A DNA stretch of 64,000 nucleotides, from contig NZ_BIFH01000018.1 in the NCBI RefSeq assembly GCF_003967355.1, positions 1 through 64,000 on the forward strand. Direction: 5' to 3'. Both the position numbers and the translations under genes were made by a program. Numbering within the stretch: position 1 is the first letter of the stretch; each line of letters opens with the position of its first letter. This document shows positions 39,877-48,165 of the stretch, piece after piece. The notes under the pieces were generated by a model that saw only the letters and a program-made list of their open reading frames with translations, was not told the DNA's origin and ran no database searches. The stretch comes from Embleya hyalina (GTDB taxonomy: Bacteria > Actinomycetota > Actinomycetes > Streptomycetales > Streptomycetaceae).

Positions 39877-40782
39877 GGCGAAGCGGGCGTGTTCGTGTTC
39901 GAAGGTGTCGACGGCCGCCGCCGCGAGGGGGTGTGTCGGGGTGGTGAGCGCGTCGGCGAGGGCCTGCTCGTCGACGATGCCCCCTCTGGCGGTGTTGAGG
40001 AGGATCGATCCCGGTCGCATGGACGCGAGTTCGGTGCGGCCGATCAGTCCCCGGGTCCGGTGGGTGAGCGGGAGGTGCACGGAGACCACGTCGCTGGTCG
40101 CCAACAGGGCGTGCAGGGAATCGGTGGTCGCTACGGGGGATTCGGCCGGGCGTCGGGTGTGGGACTGGACGCGCATGCCCAGCGCGGTCGCTCGTGCCGC
40201 GAGGGCCCGGCCGATGCGGCCCAGGCCGATGATTCCCAGGGTCAGGTCCGACAGTTCCACCGCGGGGGCGGATGGTGTGCTCCAGCGGCCCTGATGCGCG
40301 GCGCTGTTGTGGTCCGGGAGGTTTCGGGTCAGGGCCAACAGTTGGGCCAGGGCGAATTCGGCGACGGCGTTCGCGTTGGAGCCCGGGGTGTGGGTGACGG
40401 TGACGCCGTGGCGGGCGGCGGCGGCGAGGTCGACGTGGTCGGTCCCGGCGCCGGCGCGGCCGATCACCCGCAGACGGTGGGTCAGGGCCGCGTCGGTCGC
40501 CGCCGCGAGGAACGCGGCGCGCAGCGGCACGCCCGCGCGGGACTTGATCGCGTGATGGCCGATCCCGTCCCGGACGGTCTCGGCGATCAGCGCCGACTCG
40601 TCGAAGGCGTCGAAATCGGTGAACCGCATCCGCCCGGCCCAGGCGGCTCGCGTCCCCGCCGGGTCGGCCACCCGCCGCAGGTTCAGCGTGACACTCAGGC
40701 CGTGGTCGAGCAGGCGTTCCAGTTCCCGTGCGAGCAGCTCGCCGGGAGCGGCGTCCAACACCAGGATTCGCGATGGCTCCAC
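39724..40782 (-). CDS. D-2-hydroxyacid dehydrogenase (NAD-dependent)
   Basis: A 352-residue phosphoglycerate-dehydrogenase-type enzyme. Catalytic-domain features include RVIGRAGAGTDHVDLAAAAR. The NAD-binding GLGRIGRALAARATALGMRV lies near residue 190, with the active-site Arg/Glu area LNTARGGIVDEQALADALT and His in NALLTPHIAGMT. It has a normal two-domain length. It oxidises or reduces D-2-hydroxy acids; the substrate is unknown. GTG 40782 follows AAGGGTGA. Its 3' end overlaps the convergent TetR gene by 153 bp. Confidence 0.9.
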   Translation of the reverse strand: MEPSRILVLDAAPGELLARELERLLDHGLSVTLNLRRVADPAGTRAAWAGRMRFTDFDAFDESALIAETVRDGIGHHAIKSRAGVPLRAAFLAAATDAALTHRLRVIGRAGAGTDHVDLAAAARHGVTVTHTPGSNANAVAEFALAQLLALTRNLPDHNSAAHQGRWSTPSAPAVELSDLTLGIIGLGRIGRALAARATALGMRVQSHTRRPAESPVATTDSLHALLATSDVVSVHLPLTHRTRGLIGRTELASMRPGSILLNTARGGIVDEQALADALTTPTHPLAAAAVDTFEHEHARFASPLSGLPNALLTPHIAGMTGSAMTTAALRCADHIAALLGGRPDAVPVALP

Positions 40783-41104
40783 GTGATCACCCTTCCCGGG
40801 TGGGACCCTACCGCCGGCCGTTGCTACACCGCGTAGTGGTGTGGGCGGTGGAGGGCGAAGACTCGGGGAGGTTGGTGAATCCCGGAGTCATGTCGTCGAA
40901 ACCGTGGGGTAATTCCCGTCGAAGGTTTTGGTTTCGTCGGGTTTGTGACCGGGTCGCCCTGCATACTCACGATCGTTGTCGACGTGCCGTGGTCGGAAGG
41001 CGTCGACTTCGGTCCTTTCGGCTTCCCGATCCCATGCACGCTCCCCATGGTCTCACCGCGGGTGGCCGCCGGTGTCGGGGTGAGTGACGGGTCATCACCT
41101 CCAC
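40783..41104. other. Divergent intergenic region
   Basis: A 322-bp gap between the dehydrogenase and surface-protein genes, with locally lower GC at about 40860-40980. Open frames here lack ribosome-binding sites and family resemblance. Promoters for both neighbours are expected, but no consensus boxes were clear. Confidence 0.4.
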
Positions 41105-43243
41105 ATGGGTACAACGCGTAGTCGTCCCCTGTTCATGATCGGCGCCTTGCGGCTGCGACGGGTCGCGGTCGCTCTGATCGTGCTGGGTCTGCTGGTTCTG
41201 CTCTTTCCGATGATGTCCTCGGCCGCGGAGTCGCCTCCGGCGCGCGGTGCGCGGGCCGACTACCTGACCGGCGAACAACGCGCCATGACCCCGGGGTTGG
41301 TCACCCGGTCCGGCAGCTATGCCGAACTGGCCTCCGGGCCCGACGAGAGTTTCGGCGACACCCGTTCGCGGGCGGCCGACTGGTTGACCGTGCCCGCGGC
41401 CGGCGCGGACGGTACCGCCTCGGCGGATCGATCGGTGCCCGCCGGTACGCCGTTGGGCAAGCGTACGGCCGCCATCACCTCGGCGGCGCTGAACGTCTCG
41501 CGCACCGCGCAGAGCCTGAGGGCCACGTCGGACGTGAACGGATTCGACCACCCGCTCAACCAGTTCCGCGAACTCGACCAGGTGGTCGGCGTGACGTCGC
41601 TGGTGCGCATCGACAAGGTGCACTCGGAGGTGGGGGCTCCGAGCGCCGCGGCCGACGCCGGTCCCGTCGACGCTCCGCGAGCGGTGACCGAGGTCACCGG
41701 CCTCACGTTCTTCCCCGGGTCGGCGCGTGAGGAGCGGGTGGAACTGCCCGGTGGGCGGATTCCCGGCGGGCTGCTCAGCCGTACGCTGCACTTCCGTACG
41801 GACGACGACGGCCTGGCGATGAAGAGCCTGTACAAGGGCGATCCGGCGATGTACCGGGCCATGCTCGGCGACGGCACCGGCTTCCTGGACGCCACCTGGA
41901 CCGTGATGGTCGCCGATCTCGCCTCCACCACGGCCGACTCCGCGCGGGCCGGACTGGGCGTCACCATCGACATGCGGTGGCGGGTCGGCATCGACGCGCG
42001 GGACACGCTGCAACTGCGCATCGACGGCAACGAGCGGTACGTGGACACCCGGATCGCCGAGGTGACCGCGGGCGACCCGGCCGCGGTGTTCCGGCGCCCG
42101 GCGGTGCCGACGACCACGGTGGGCGGGTTCGGCCCGCCGGGAGCCGGGCCGGGGGACACGGTCACGGTGACCGGGAGCGGCCTGGACGCGGGCGGGATCG
42201 GCGTGTACGTGGACGGTTCGCCCGAGCGGATCACCGGTGACGCGCTGCGGGTGGCCGCCGACGGTACCTCGCTCACCTTCGCCGTGCCGGCGGGGGCGAC
42301 GCCCGTCAAGGGGGTGCTCGTGGTCGGCGACCACGGGGAGGGCGGCGCCGGGAGCTTCCCGCTGCCGGGCGGCGGCAGCTCCGGTCCCACCACCACCGCG
42401 ACGGGTGCGCCGCCGAGTCCCACCGAGGAGGGGCCGGTCCGACACGCCTCCTGGGCGGGGCCGGCGGTCAAGGCGGGCGACCTGCCCGAGTCCTGCGTGA
42501 CGGCGGCGCAGTGGCGAGTCCCGGCGGACCGGGCCGTGTTCACGGCGGCGCTGGGTGACGGCGGGGTACGGGCACCGGTGATCGCCTCGGCGGTGTTCAC
42601 GTTCGCCGACGAGAGCGGCGTGCGGCACGAGGTGGCCACCGGAGCCGGGCCGATCTGGGGGCAGCCGTGGCCGGCGGGGCCGGCCGCGCACGTGGTGGGC
42701 ACCCGGCCCGGGCAGGTCGCGGCGGTCGTACCGAACGGGTGGAGCCTGGTGGCGCTGGGCGCCGACCACCGCGGTGGGGAGAGCGCGAAGCAGGTCGCGC
42801 TCAGGCCGGTCGGCGGGTGCTGGGCACTGGGGCACGAGCGGCCCACGACGCCGCCGACGAGCGGGCCGCCGACCACGACGCCGCCCACGAGCGCGCCGCC
42901 CACGAGCGCGCCGCCCACGAGCGCGCCGCCCACTACGACGCCGCCGACGAGCGGGCCGCCCACGACGGCGCCGCCCACGAGTGCGCCGCCGACCGGTGAG
43001 CCCTCTGGTGGGCCGACCGACACCTCGACGCCCACCGGGTCCGGCGGCACCACCCCGGGCGCGAACAGCGGCGGTTCCGGCGGTTCCGGTGGTTCCCACA
43101 CCGTCCCCGAGACCGCGACCGGCGCCGGCGGCAGCCTCTCCCGTACCGGCGCCGACATCGTCCTCCCCGTCCTCCTCGGCACCGCCGCGCTCGGCGCCGG
43201 CCTCGTCCTGCTGTTCGCCGCACGTTCCAGGAGCGCCCGATGA
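41105..43243 (+). CDS. Secreted cell-wall protein with sortase-like sorting signal
   Basis: A 712-residue exported protein. The signal/anchor is LIVLGLLVLLFPMMSSAA (about residues 24-42). An N-terminal domain of unknown family (about 45-330) is followed by an IPT/TIG-like beta domain (about 335-415; starts TTVGGFGPPGAGPGDTVTVT) and another domain (about 440-575). A Pro/Thr-rich stalk of roughly ten 5-residue units follows (PPTSA-type). The C-terminus is a Gly/Ser linker, LSRTGAD, a hydrophobic helix and SRSAR, resembling a class E sortase signal (LAxTG). The start is uncertain (GTG 41084 possible). It overlaps the downstream phosphoesterase by 4 bp. Confidence 0.85.
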   Translation: MGTTRSRPLFMIGALRLRRVAVALIVLGLLVLLFPMMSSAAESPPARGARADYLTGEQRAMTPGLVTRSGSYAELASGPDESFGDTRSRAADWLTVPAAGADGTASADRSVPAGTPLGKRTAAITSAALNVSRTAQSLRATSDVNGFDHPLNQFRELDQVVGVTSLVRIDKVHSEVGAPSAAADAGPVDAPRAVTEVTGLTFFPGSAREERVELPGGRIPGGLLSRTLHFRTDDDGLAMKSLYKGDPAMYRAMLGDGTGFLDATWTVMVADLASTTADSARAGLGVTIDMRWRVGIDARDTLQLRIDGNERYVDTRIAEVTAGDPAAVFRRPAVPTTTVGGFGPPGAGPGDTVTVTGSGLDAGGIGVYVDGSPERITGDALRVAADGTSLTFAVPAGATPVKGVLVVGDHGEGGAGSFPLPGGGSSGPTTTATGAPPSPTEEGPVRHASWAGPAVKAGDLPESCVTAAQWRVPADRAVFTAALGDGGVRAPVIASAVFTFADESGVRHEVATGAGPIWGQPWPAGPAAHVVGTRPGQVAAVVPNGWSLVALGADHRGGESAKQVALRPVGGCWALGHERPTTPPTSGPPTTTPPTSAPPTSAPPTSAPPTTTPPTSGPPTTAPPTSAPPTGEPSGGPTDTSTPTGSGGTTPGANSGGSGGSGGSHTVPETATGAGGSLSRTGADIVLPVLLGTAALGAGLVLLFAARSRSAR
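42844..42996 (+). repeat. 15-bp coding tandem repeat (Pro/Thr stalk)
   Basis: About ten near-identical 15-bp units (ACGAGCGCGCCGCCC and variants) encode PPTSA/PPTTT/PPTSG pentapeptides in the surface protein. Three central copies are identical. A likely site of length variation. Confidence 0.85.
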
Positions 43244-44925
43244 CCCCCGCCCCCGACCGCAACCCCCACCTGCCCCGTTCCGGCGTGCCCGATCGGCTGG
43301 CCGCGACGATGAGCATCGCCGAGCAGCACGAGTACCTGCGCGCCCGCCGCCGCACCGTCTCCCGTCGCGGCGTACTCACCGCGATCGGCCTCGGCGGCGC
43401 GGCCGTTCCGCTCTTCGGTGCCTCCTCGTCGGCCGGCCCGCGCCGCGCGCCGTCGCTGCTCTCGGGCACGGATTACGTCGACGGGAACGCGCTCAAGCCC
43501 GCCGCCCGGCATCTCGCGTTCGGCGCCGATCCGCGCGGCCAGGCGGCGATGAGCTGGCAGGTGCCGCAGCCGGTGCGCCGGCCGTACCTGCGCCTGGGCA
43601 CGTCCCCGAAGCAGTTGGACCAGGTGGTGCCCGCCGAGATCCGGCACCTGCACTCGCACCTGATCGAATACGCCGACAACCCCGCCTCGGCCTACTTCGA
43701 CTACGACCAGTACCACCTGCACGCCGCCCTGGACGGTCTCGACCCGGGCACGCGCTACTACTACGCGCTCGGCCACGAGGGGCTGGACGCCGCGTCCGTC
43801 GCCGCCACCGTCGGCTCGTTCCGCACCGCGCCGGCGGTCGACGGCGTGCCGGAACCCTTCACCTTCACCGCGTTCGGCGACGAGGGCGTGGAGTTCGGCG
43901 GCGCCGCCAACCAGACCCTGATGCTCCGTCAGAACCCGGCGTTCCACCTGCTCGCGGGCGACATCGCCTACGCCGCCTCGGGCACGGGGCTGCCGTCCAG
44001 TCACCACAGCGCCGAAGGCGCGGACAAGCTCCAACCCGAGATGTGGGACGAATACCTGCGGATGATCGACCCCGTCGCCGCGTCGGTGCCGTGGATGGTG
44101 GCGATGGGCAACCACGACATGGAGGCGCTGTACTCGCCGGACGGCTACGGCGGCCACCTGGCCCGCTGGCACCTGCCGGGCAACGGGCCGCGCAACTCCC
44201 ATGCCACGTACGGCTTCCGCTACGGCAACGTGGCGGTGGTCAGCCTCGACGCCAACGACGTCTCGCACGAGATCCCGCACAACCGCGGCTACACCTCCGG
44301 CGCGCAGACGGCGTGGCTGGCCGGCCATCTGGCCCAGGTGCGGCGTACGCCGGGGATCGACTTCGTGGTGGCCTTCTTCCACCACTGCGCCTACTGCACG
44401 GCGACCGACCACGTCTCGGACGGCGCGATCCGGGAGGAGTGGATCCCGCTGTTCGACCGCTACCAGGTCGACCTCGTGATCAACGGGCACAACCACGTCT
44501 ACGAGCGGGCCGATCCGATGCGCGGCGGCGTACGCACCCGGCGGGCCGACATCGGCGACCGCATTCGGCCGGCCACGGACGGCACCACCTACCTGACCGT
44601 GGGCAGCGGCGGGAAGAGCGGCTACGAGTTCTCCGCGCCGGAGACGTACGCGGGCGGCCCGGCCGACGTCACCGACGCGGTCAAGGGCGGTTACCACACG
44701 AAGGCCGGCAGGCTCGACGAGACCGTCGAGTGGTCGCGGGTGCGGTTTCGCGGCAACGCCTTCATCGCCGTCGACGTGCGACCGGCCGCCGCCGGGCGGG
44801 AGACCACGATGACGATCCGCACGCTCAGCGCCACGGGCGCGCAGATCGACACGGTCACGCTGGTCCGGGAGGCGGGTACGCCGATCCCGATCGCGGGTAC
44901 GGGCGGGCGCGGGACCGGGGGCTGA
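43240..44925 (+). CDS. Tat-exported purple-acid-phosphatase-like metallophosphoesterase
   Basis: A 561-residue exported enzyme. The Tat signal (RRRTVSRRGVLTAIGLGG, about residues 36-54) is followed by a fibronectin-like purple acid phosphatase N-domain (about 85-200; ends with SFRTAPAV) and a calcineurin-like domain. Its metal motifs are AFGDEGVEF, LLAGDIAYA, MGNHDME, FFHHCAYC and INGHNHVYERADP. The second motif usually reads GDQG/GDLG in other families. It would hydrolyse phosphomonoesters or related substrates outside the cell. ATGA overlap with the surface-protein gene implies translational coupling and a shared wall function. Confidence 0.9.
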   Translation: MTPAPDRNPHLPRSGVPDRLAATMSIAEQHEYLRARRRTVSRRGVLTAIGLGGAAVPLFGASSSAGPRRAPSLLSGTDYVDGNALKPAARHLAFGADPRGQAAMSWQVPQPVRRPYLRLGTSPKQLDQVVPAEIRHLHSHLIEYADNPASAYFDYDQYHLHAALDGLDPGTRYYYALGHEGLDAASVAATVGSFRTAPAVDGVPEPFTFTAFGDEGVEFGGAANQTLMLRQNPAFHLLAGDIAYAASGTGLPSSHHSAEGADKLQPEMWDEYLRMIDPVAASVPWMVAMGNHDMEALYSPDGYGGHLARWHLPGNGPRNSHATYGFRYGNVAVVSLDANDVSHEIPHNRGYTSGAQTAWLAGHLAQVRRTPGIDFVVAFFHHCAYCTATDHVSDGAIREEWIPLFDRYQVDLVINGHNHVYERADPMRGGVRTRRADIGDRIRPATDGTTYLTVGSGGKSGYEFSAPETYAGGPADVTDAVKGGYHTKAGRLDETVEWSRVRFRGNAFIAVDVRPAAAGRETTMTIRTLSATGAQIDTVTLVREAGTPIPIAGTGGRGTGG

Positions 44926-45047
44926 GCGCGGGGGCGGGCGTCCCGCGCGCTGCGTCGGCGGTCGGCCTCGTTCGCCGGACGCCCGTCGGGGGTCGCCCCC
45001 GTGCCTCCGGTCGCACGCGGGACGGCCGCCGACGCACGCGCGGGAGT

Positions 45048-45073
45048 CGGGCCCGGTGCGGCCACCGGGCCCG
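45048..45073. terminator. Terminator hairpin
   Basis: Arms CGGGCCCGGTG (45048-45058) and its complement (45063-45073), loop CGGC, three bases beyond the stop of the DUF1801-like gene. It serves the minus-strand unit and possibly the plus-strand phosphoesterase. Confidence 0.65.
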
Positions 45074-45076
45074 GGC

Positions 45077-45529
45077 TCAGCCCACCGCCCGCCTGACGAG
45101 TTCCGCGATCCGCGCCTCGACCTCGGGGGTCACCTCGGTCAGGGCGAAACCGGCCGCCCACATCGGGCCGTCGTCGAGCTTGGCCAGGTCGCTGAACCCG
45201 AGCGTCGCGTAGCGGGCCTTGAACTTCTCCGCGCTCTGGAAGAAGCAGACGACCTTGCCGTCGATCGCGTAGGACGGCATGCCGTACCAGAGCTTCGACT
45301 CCAGGGTCGGCGCGTTGGCGGTGACGACGGCGTGCACGCGCTCGGCCAGGACGCGGTCGGCGTCCTGCATCTCGGCGATCTTCGCGAGCAGGTCCCGCTC
45401 CGCCTCGGCCGCCTTCTCGGCGCGCGTGGCCCGCCGCGACGCCGCCTTCAGCTCCTTGGCGTGGTCCTTCATCGCGGCGCGTTCCTCGGCCGAGAAGCCC
45501 TCGTGCCTGCCGTTTTCGGTGTCGCCCAT
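45077..45529 (-). CDS. DUF1801/YdhG-like protein
   Basis: A 150-residue protein. A charged helical N-terminus (residues 10-60, many Lys/Glu/Ala, possible coiled coil) precedes the DUF1801 fold: HAVVTANAPTLESKLWYGMP, SYAIDGKVVCFFQSAEKFKA and RYATLGFSDLAKLDDGPMW. The family includes proteins of the iron-chaperone-like (frataxin-type) fold with unclear function. ATG 45529 follows GGGGAG. It begins 20 bp after the stop of the upstream hypothetical gene, so probably the second gene of a pair. Confidence 0.85.
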   Translation of the reverse strand: MGDTENGRHEGFSAEERAAMKDHAKELKAASRRATRAEKAAEAERDLLAKIAEMQDADRVLAERVHAVVTANAPTLESKLWYGMPSYAIDGKVVCFFQSAEKFKARYATLGFSDLAKLDDGPMWAAGFALTEVTPEVEARIAELVRRAVG

Positions 45530-45549
45530 GACAGATCTCCCCGTGTTGA

Positions 45550-46320
45550 TCATGATTTCGTGATCTTGGACGGGACCTTATCCCGGCTCCCCGATACGGG
45601 GTCAACGGTGACGCGCGAATCGCTCGTCGCCGACCCCATCGCGCGGCGCAGCGCCGCCACGACCACGGTCGGCTCGTGCACGCCGGCCGCCGCGCGTTCG
45701 GCCGCGTCGAGTACGTCGGCCAGGGTGTCGGGCGTGGCGCCGGACACGACCTCGCACATCCATTCCGCCAGGCGCCCGGCGTCCCGCGGTACGTCCGGCA
45801 GGCTCGGGCCGGCCGCCGACGGCGCGTACGGGCCGCACGGGGACCGACGCCCGGAGCGGCCCGCCGGCCGGGGCAGGGCACGTTGCCACCAGCGACGACG
45901 CTCCCGAGGCGGCGCGGGTTCGACCGGCGCGGGCTCGGCCGAGGTGGGCTCGGCCGGCGCGGCCCGGCGCGGGGCCGACCGGCGCGGGGTCGGCGTCACC
46001 TCGAGGGCCGCGCCGTCGGGTGCGCCGCCCGCCCGGTCGGCTTCGGCCGCCTCCGCCTCCGCCGCCAGGTCCCACCCGGACAGGTCCGGAAGGCGCCCCT
46101 CGCTGCCCCAACGGCCCACGGGAAGGCGGACCTTGTGCGGGTGCACGCACACGCCGACCCCGGTGCGCGCGTCCACCCGGCGTCCCTCGCCCCGGATCCA
46201 CGGCCAGGCCCGGTCCGGGCGCGGCGCCACGTCGAACGCTCCCGGGGCGAACAGGCGGGAGGGGCAATATCCGCACACCTCGTCGTCGATCGAGGGCGGG
46301 ATGCGTCGTTCCGGCGGCAT
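45550..46320 (-). CDS. Hypothetical protein with N-terminal Cys cluster
   Basis: A 256-residue protein I do not recognise. The N-terminus contains CGYCPSRLFAPGAFDVAP and, further on, GVCVHPHKVRLPVGRW, giving three Cys plus His that could bind zinc or an Fe-S cluster. The middle (about 95-160) is disordered and Pro/Ala/Arg-rich. A helical C-terminal domain (about 175-245; MCEVVSGATPDTLADVLDAA) follows. ATG 46320 has no good ribosome-binding site, so the start is uncertain. Probably co-transcribed with the DUF1801-like gene. Confidence 0.65.
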   Translation of the reverse strand: MPPERRIPPSIDDEVCGYCPSRLFAPGAFDVAPRPDRAWPWIRGEGRRVDARTGVGVCVHPHKVRLPVGRWGSEGRLPDLSGWDLAAEAEAAEADRAGGAPDGAALEVTPTPRRSAPRRAAPAEPTSAEPAPVEPAPPRERRRWWQRALPRPAGRSGRRSPCGPYAPSAAGPSLPDVPRDAGRLAEWMCEVVSGATPDTLADVLDAAERAAAGVHEPTVVVAALRRAMGSATSDSRVTVDPVSGSRDKVPSKITKS

Positions 46321-46390
46321 GAGCGCAGCGTAGCGACCGTGCGGAGCCGCCCGGCCGGGAGCCGCCGACCGGGGCGAAGCGGTGTGCGGT

Positions 46391-46810
46391 TCAGCCGCCC
46401 ACCCTCGGCAGGACCGGGACGAGGCCGTCCCACCGGGCGATCTCGCAACCGTCGGTCCGGTCGAACACGGCATCCACCGGACGGCCCGCCCACACGCCGA
46501 TGATGCGCGCGGTGGCGGGCCCGCCGTCGATCATCGTGCACATCGCGCCCCGCGGCACGGGCGCGAACGGGTCCCCGCCCCGCGTCGTCATCGAGTCCAG
46601 CCGCTCGCACGCCTGCCGGGGCGCGGGGTGACCACCACCGGCGGGGTGGCACTCCAGCGGGTACACCCCCGCCCCGCCGGGGGCGTCCGTCACGGTGACG
46701 GTCAACCGATCCCCCATCCCGGAGTCGTCCGACGCGGCGAAGGCGGCGGGAGCCGGGTACGGCCCCGCGACAAGGACCAGGGCGGACACGACGAGACGAC
46801 GAAGCGACAC
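46391..46810 (-). CDS. Subtilisin inhibitor (SSI)-family protein
   Basis: A 139-residue exported protein of the Streptomyces subtilisin inhibitor family. The signal peptide (SLRRLVVSALVLVAGPYPAP, cleavage near AFAA) is followed by LTVTVTDAPGG. The four family Cys are present: PLECHPAGGGHPAPRQACER, then MCTM and DGCEIARW. The reactive-site loop reads C-T-M-I, placing Met at P1 as in classical SSI (C-P-M-V), but the P' side (I-D-G-G-P) differs from the usual V-Y-D-P. GTG 46810 follows GGGAG. Such proteins inhibit extracellular serine proteases and help control aerial-growth proteolysis. Confidence 0.85.
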   Translation of the reverse strand: MSLRRLVVSALVLVAGPYPAPAAFAASDDSGMGDRLTVTVTDAPGGAGVYPLECHPAGGGHPAPRQACERLDSMTTRGGDPFAPVPRGAMCTMIDGGPATARIIGVWAGRPVDAVFDRTDGCEIARWDGLVPVLPRVGG

Positions 46811-47025
46811 CGAACACTCCCGATGCGTGCGCGCATGCGTACCGGACGAGGACGCCCCACGCACCCGCGCGCGCCGGGCCCCACCACCCCTAACGCCCGC
46901 ACCCCCGCGCGGGTTACGTGTCGCCCCCGCCCCGATCGATTCATGTTTCCAGGTCGGGTGGGGTGTGGCGGGGCGGGTGGGGACAGAGTTCGGGGGGTCG
47001 ATGTTGTGGGGTCGCTTCATTGTTG

Positions 47026-47041
47026 CGGGTGATCACACCCG
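47026..47041. promoter_or_regulatory. Small dyad upstream of bioB
   Basis: CGGGTG ATCA CACCCG, 6-bp arms, ending 15 bp before the bioB ATG. It may be an operator for a biotin regulator or a leader hairpin; it matches no BioQ or BirA consensus I know. Confidence 0.3.
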
Positions 47042-47056
47042 GTGAGACTGCGAGGC

Positions 47057-48118
47057 ATGACGACATTGCTCGATGGGCTCGTAGGCAAGGCGCTGCGGCG
47101 CGAAACGCCCTCCCGCGACGAGGCGTTGGCCGTGTTGACGGGGGCGGAGGAGACGCTGGACATCGTCGCGGCGGCCGGGCGGGTGCGGCGGCACTTCTTC
47201 GGTCGGCGGGTGAAGCTGAATACGATCATCAATATGAAGAGCGGGCTGTGCCCGGAGGATTGCTCCTATTGCTCGCAGCGGCTCGGGTCGTCGGCGGAGA
47301 TCCTGAAGTATTCGTGGATCTCGCCCGAGGAGGCCGCGCGGACCGCCGATCAGGCCGTACGGGCCGGTGCCAAGCGGATCTGCCTGGTGGCGAGCGGACG
47401 CGGTCCGGGCGCTCGCGACATCACCCGGATCGAGGACACGATCGCCGCGGTCAAGGAGGGCAGCCCCGAGGCGGAGATCTGTGTCTGCCTCGGGTTGCTC
47501 TCCGACGGTCAGGCCGAGCGACTGGCCGCCGCCGGGGCGCACGCGTACAGCCACAACCTCAACACGAGCGAGGCGCGCTACGCCGACATCTGCTCGACGC
47601 ACACCTTCACCGACCGTACCGACACCCTCCGTCGCGCCGGCGCGGCGGGTTTGTCGCCGTGTTCCGGGGCGATCTTCGGGATGGGCGAGTCGGACGAGGA
47701 CATCGTCGATCTCGCCTTCGCACTGCGCGAGTCGGACCCGGACTCGGTGCCCGTCAACTTCCTCATCCCGTTCGAGGGCACCCCGCTCGCGGACAACTGG
47801 GAGCTGACGCCGGAGCGTTGCCTGCGCATCCTGGCGCTGTTCCGGTTCTGCTTCCCCGACGTCGAGGTCCGCCTCGCGGGCGGCCGGGAGATCCACCTGC
47901 GCAGCCTCCAGCCGCTCGCGCTGCACCTGGCCAACTCGATGTTCCTGGGCGACTATCTGACCAGCGAGGGCCAACCGGGCACGGACGACCGGCAGATGAT
48001 CACCGACGCGGGTTTCGTGATCGAGGGCGTCGACGAACGGACCCTGCCCGACGCCCGGCACGACCTGGTCGCGATCCGGCGGCGGGGCGCGGGCAGCGAC
48101 CTGCCGGCCAACACGTGA
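47057..48118 (+). CDS. bioB: Biotin synthase
   Basis: A 353-residue radical SAM enzyme that inserts sulphur into dethiobiotin, the last step of biotin synthesis. The [4Fe-4S]/SAM motif CPEDCSYC has Cys at 65, 69 and 72. Further conserved segments are [12 protein letters not shown] and [11 protein letters not shown] (ligands of the sacrificial [2Fe-2S] cluster), [20 protein letters not shown] and [20 protein letters not shown]. Typical length. ATG 47057 is used; GTG 47042 is in frame. bioA follows directly in the same direction. No bioD, bioF or bioW gene is adjacent. Confidence 0.97.
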   Translation: MTTLLDGLVGKALRRETPSRDEALAVLTGAEETLDIVAAAGRVRRHFFGRRVKLNTIINMKSGLCPEDCSYCSQRLGSSAEILKYSWISPEEAARTADQAVRAGAKRICLVASGRGPGARDITRIEDTIAAVKEGSPEAEICVCLGLLSDGQAERLAAAGAHAYSHNLNTSEARYADICSTHTFTDRTDTLRRAGAAGLSPCSGAIFGMGESDEDIVDLAFALRESDPDSVPVNFLIPFEGTPLADNWELTPERCLRILALFRFCFPDVEVRLAGGREIHLRSLQPLALHLANSMFLGDYLTSEGQPGTDDRQMITDAGFVIEGVDERTLPDARHDLVAIRRRGAGSDLPANT

Positions 48119-48120
48119 CC

Positions 48121-48140
48121 GCCGGGAGGCGCCTCCCGGC
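48121..48140. terminator. 20-bp perfect palindrome between bioB and bioA
   Basis: GCCGGGAGGCGCCTCCCGGC lies two bases after the bioB stop. It could be an attenuating or mRNA-processing hairpin inside the operon. If bioA instead starts at GTG 48115, it lies within the coding region. Confidence 0.5.
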
Positions 48141-48165
48141 GCCGCTCGACGGGCGACCGGGTCGA

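Noticed and set aside
40824-41114. Possible 96-codon minus-strand gene before the surface protein
   Set aside because: Low-complexity Thr/Pro/Lys sequence in the promoter gap, no ribosome-binding site.
42844-42996. CRISPR-like regular repeats
   Set aside because: 15-bp units without spacers that stay in frame and encode a Pro/Thr stalk; coding repeat, not CRISPR.
41317-44697. Minus-strand open frame of 1126 codons opposite the surface protein and phosphoesterase
   Set aside because: It mirrors the repeats of the real genes (VGG/ALVGG from the PPTSA stalk) and has no domain of its own.
47026-47041. BioQ or BirA operator in front of bioB
   Set aside because: The dyad does not match the TGAAC-type BioQ site or the long BirA palindrome; kept only as a low-confidence unspecified dyad.
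46918-48165. Plus-strand upstream extension of the bioA frame
   Set aside because: The bioA frame is open for about 1.2 kb upstream but overlaps all of bioB and matches nothing; BioA homology starts only at about 48200.
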